This document shows, in pieces, positions 3,588 to 6,329 of a DNA stretch of 6,329 bases. The first letter of the stretch is position 1. The number at the start of each line of letters is the position of its first letter. The notes under the pieces are model-generated. The model did not search any database. It saw only the letters and a list, made by a program, of their open reading frames with translations, and was not told the DNA's origin. Where the stretch lies: positions 1-6,329 of the forward strand of contig JAUWHC010000172.1 in NCBI GenBank assembly GCA_030606095.1, written 5' to 3'. The DNA is from Promethearchaeota archaeon (lineage in GTDB: Archaea; Asgardarchaeota; Lokiarchaeia; Sigyniarchaeales; SOKP01). A program made the translations under genes and the position numbers.

Positions 3588-6329
3588 TCAAAATATTCCA
3601 AATTCTCGTATTTTTTTAGTAAGTTTTGGGAATAGATCTTCTAGTTCTTCAATTTTTGTATCGAATTTGTTGTACAGTTGGTTAAAAGTTTTAATTTCAC
3701 CTTGATTAAGTTCTTTAATAAAATCGTATGAAATTTTAGATACCTCTTCAAAAGTATTATCAAATTTTTCGGTGATTTCTTTTAATTTCGTATCAATTGC
3801 TTTTCTTTGTTTTCGCAACATATTTCTTAATTTTCCTCGGGGGGTTCTAATCTTTTCAATTAGTACATCACATTTATCTAAAAATTGATATGTTTTCGCT
3901 CTGCTTTCTTCAGATAATTTTGCTTCAATTATTTCAGTCCTCCAAGTATTGATTCTCCCACTTGCATATGTATCAAAATTTAAAGAAATGGAATCAATCC
4001 CTTCACGCACTAAAAATCTGAGAAATTCTGGGTCATCGCTTGGAGCTTGCCCACATATTCCCACTTTTCTTTTCTTTTCGTGAGCAATTTTAATAAGATG
4101 GCTAATTGCTCTCCTTATTGCTTCACTGTTAGTGATATAATTAAATTTTTTTGCAATAGGAATTAATTTTTGATTATCTCTACCCGCACCATATATTAAT
4201 TGGGTCAAATCGTTTGAGCCTATAGAAAAACCATCGAAATAATCACAGAATATGTCCGCAAGAAAAATATTTGATGGGATCTCTGCCATACAGTATAGTT
4301 GCAATCCATCTTTTCCTCTAACTAAATCTTCATTTTCCATTATTTGTTGAATGTGATGTGCCTCTTCAGGCGTCCTGCAGAATGGAATCATCGGAATAAT
4401 ATTTGTTAAACCCCATTCTCGAGCTTTGGCGATTGCACGTAGTTCTAATATAAAAGCATTTTGGAAATCATTGGATACATAACGAGAAGCACCTCGAAAG
4501 CCTAGCATAGGATTATTTTCATCGCTTTCGTAAATCCAACCTCCAAGAAGATTTCTATACTCGTTTGTTTTAAAGTCAGAAAGTCTTACTATACATGGAG
4601 CGATGCTCCCATCTTGCAATTCTTTCCAAACCCCAGCAGCTATAGTCGCAATACCTTCCGCTAATTTCTCTACATAAAAGTCTTCTTTGTCGGAATAACC
4701 AGTAGTTGATTCTCTTATCTTATCTATCGTTTGTTTTAATTTTCTAATTTCTTGATTGAAAGGATCTTTACGATGTAAATCGCTTTTCTTAATGTTTTCA
4801 ATCCTATTTCTTTGTTCTAATAAAACATCGTATCTCATTACTAAAGCATCAAAATCTATTAACGCGTTTGGGTGAATTTGAATCTCGTCGTTAATTATAA
4901 ATTCTAATCTTGCTAAACCGGTGCCATCAGGATACTTTCCGGAAGATAAAGCACCTTTGGGAATTCCTAAGTTAACTAAAACTTGGGTTTTTGTGCTTGG
5001 AAGCTGAGCGAATTCGATCGTATCGAAATCGTATTCTACTTCTTTAAGCCAGATTCGAGGTTCTCCTTCGCTGCAATCAATCGTTACCTTTTCAAGACCG
5101 TCTCTTTGCTTTTCTTTAATTCTTTCTACTATGTCATCTGCTCCTACTATTGATGCAATATTTAATTCTCTTGAGACGATTGCCGCATGACATGTTGGAC
5201 CACCTCGTTCAGTTATTACGCCTCCTAAGTTTTGCATATACGAAGTCCAATCAGGGTTAGTTTCTTCGGTAATTAAGATATCTCCTTCTTCTAGTAAATG
5301 AGCGTTGTTAATAGATTCGATTACTTTGATTTTGCCATAACCAATTCGACGTCCTATTGCGGTTCCTGTATTTTCAACCAAATAATTATCTTCAGCTAAT
5401 TTTTTTGGATTTTCTAATAAATAAAAAATTTCTTCAGTATCCCCTTTTTGTGAGTGGACCGTTTCAGGCCGTGCTTGAACGATGTAAATTTTACCATTAT
5501 TTCCTAAGGCCCATTCAATATCCATTGGTTGCTTGTAATGACTTCTAATTTTGATGGCGTATCTTGCTAGATTTTTAACTTGCTCATCATTTAAACAATA
5601 TTTTTTTTGTCTTTCTAATTCAACAGGGAGGGTAATTGTACCACCTTTCTGTTTGTCAAAAATCATCATTTGTTCCTTTTTTACTAAATCCCGACTAATT
5701 ATCGTTAAATTTGGATCGTGTTTAAAGACGATGAACTCATCTCCCTTTTCTACTCCTTGAACTATAAGTTCTCCAAGCCCCCAAGTACCTCTAATAGTTA
5801 TTACGTTAGGATTTCCCGAATCGGGGTCTTCTGTAAACATAACGCCCGATGTTTTTACTCCTTCTAATCCTCCAGCAATCTCTTGCACGCCAACGCTAAG
5901 TTTAACGGAAAAGTGATCAAATCCAGCTCTCTCTCGATACATAGTCGCTCTTGTCGTAAAAACAGAAGCCATATCCTTAAGTATATATTCTAGAATTTGA
6001 TTTTCTCCCGAAATATTGAGGTGTGTATCTTGTTGACCCGCAAAAGAGGCATCAGGTAAATCCTCTGCTGTCGCTGAGCTTCTAACGGCAAAAGTGCTTT
6101 CACCTCCAATTCGCTCGATCAAGTTATGGTAAGCTTCTATTATCTCATCAGCTAAACTATCTGGAATTTTAGCTTGTTCAATCACGTACCGAATGTTCGC
6201 ACAAAACTTATCGACTTTTTGAATTGATTTAATATCTTCTTTTTTAAGCTCTTTAGAAATCTTGTTGATATCTCTCTTAATATATTCTTTTAGAGTTATC
6301 TCCTCGTCTTTAATTCTAAAGTAATTAGT
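3588..6329 (-). CDS. ppsA: phosphoenolpyruvate synthase, N-terminus outside the window, with extra helical segments
   Basis: It catalyses ATP + pyruvate + water to PEP + AMP + phosphate, the entry to gluconeogenesis; some archaeal enzymes also run toward pyruvate. The frame is open to the window edge (913 residues visible, residue 1 at 6329-6327), so the GTG at 6185 is internal. By comparison with E. coli PpsA about 40 residues are missing. The ATP-grasp domain shows RSSATAEDLPDASFAGQQD (from about 83). The phosphohistidine domain has GGPTCHAAIVSREL with His381; TCHAA marks PEP synthase rather than pyruvate phosphate dikinase (TSHAA). The PEP/pyruvate barrel has VRLSDFKTNEY, MLGFRGASRYV, EIPSN, GFSIGSNDLTQL and the catalytic Cys759 in GICGQAPSD. 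The protein is long: about 40 extra charged helical residues near 498-543, and about 115 extra residues after the barrel (about 798-913), rich in Lys/Glu with coiled-coil character. It ends REFGIF. No T-tract follows the stop. Confidence 0.95.
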   Translation of the reverse strand, partial: TNYFRIKDEEITLKEYIKRDINKISKELKKEDIKSIQKVDKFCANIRYVIEQAKIPDSLADEIIEAYHNLIERIGGESTFAVRSSATAEDLPDASFAGQQDTHLNISGENQILEYILKDMASVFTTRATMYRERAGFDHFSVKLSVGVQEIAGGLEGVKTSGVMFTEDPDSGNPNVITIRGTWGLGELIVQGVEKGDEFIVFKHDPNLTIISRDLVKKEQMMIFDKQKGGTITLPVELERQKKYCLNDEQVKNLARYAIKIRSHYKQPMDIEWALGNNGKIYIVQARPETVHSQKGDTEEIFYLLENPKKLAEDNYLVENTGTAIGRRIGYGKIKVIESINNAHLLEEGDILITEETNPDWTSYMQNLGGVITERGGPTCHAAIVSRELNIASIVGADDIVERIKEKQRDGLEKVTIDCSEGEPRIWLKEVEYDFDTIEFAQLPSTKTQVLVNLGIPKGALSSGKYPDGTGLARLEFIINDEIQIHPNALIDFDALVMRYDVLLEQRNRIENIKKSDLHRKDPFNQEIRKLKQTIDKIRESTTGYSDKEDFYVEKLAEGIATIAAGVWKELQDGSIAPCIVRLSDFKTNEYRNLLGGWIYESDENNPMLGFRGASRYVSNDFQNAFILELRAIAKAREWGLTNIIPMIPFCRTPEEAHHIQQIMENEDLVRGKDGLQLYCMAEIPSNIFLADIFCDYFDGFSIGSNDLTQLIYGAGRDNQKLIPIAKKFNYITNSEAIRRAISHLIKIAHEKKRKVGICGQAPSDDPEFLRFLVREGIDSISLNFDTYASGRINTWRTEIIEAKLSEESRAKTYQFLDKCDVLIEKIRTPRGKLRNMLRKQRKAIDTKLKEITEKFDNTFEEVSKISYDFIKELNQGEIKTFNQLYNKFDTKIEELEDLFPKLTKKIREFGIF

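Noticed and set aside
5357..5760. Two plus-strand open frames opposite PEP synthase
   Set aside because: Both are antisense shadows of a conserved catalytic region and lack family features.
3588..6185. PEP synthase starting at the GTG at 6185
   Set aside because: The frame stays open to 6329 with residues that fit the N-terminal part of the family, and the GTG lies well inside the ATP-grasp domain.
3588..6329. Intein as the cause of the long PEP synthase
   Set aside because: An intein is known in the Methanocaldococcus jannaschii enzyme, but the extra residues here are too few, helical and charged, and lack the splice-junction Cys/Ser start and His-Asn end next to the active-site motifs.

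Overview
The window is AT-rich and reads as an archaeal chromosome fragment, most likely from an Asgard archaeon (Promethearchaeota, Lokiarchaeia-like). Three things point to archaea: a UPF0147 (COG1698) gene, a tRNA-Pro interrupted by a bulge-helix-bulge intron at a non-canonical position, and TATA-type promoters with oligo-T 3' ends. A Ras/Rab-like small GTPase fused to an N-terminal longin-like domain narrows this to Asgard. The Asgard placement is inference from gene content, not phylogeny.

Layout. At 1-1726 (+) a cytoplasmic PAS-PAS histidine kinase, cut off by the window start, overlaps by 8 bases a stand-alone response-regulator receiver; the two form a signalling operon. It converges on the 345-residue GTPase gene (1780-2817, -), with oligo-T tracts for both directions in the 53-base gap. 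The 157 bases upstream of the GTPase hold a TATA-like element inside a 9-bp inverted repeat. Next on the minus strand are tRNA-Pro(CGG) (2975-3075) with a 27-nt intron, the small UPF0147 protein (3162-3443, TTG start with a GGTGA ribosome site), and a phosphoenolpyruvate synthase (3588 to the window end) whose N-terminus lies outside the window. The four minus-strand genes are separated by 86-157 bases and most have their own promoter-like sequences, so they look like separate units rather than one tight operon.

How the genes relate. The kinase and receiver form an obvious phosphorelay pair without a visible DNA-binding output. PEP synthase serves central carbon metabolism (pyruvate/PEP interconversion), and tRNA-Pro and UPF0147 are housekeeping. 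Nothing ties the GTPase functionally to its neighbours. The most distinctive content is the longin-like/GTPase fusion, the misplaced tRNA intron with a fully traceable splicing motif, and the PEP synthase enlarged by two helical segments. No mobile element, CRISPR array or defence cassette was seen.
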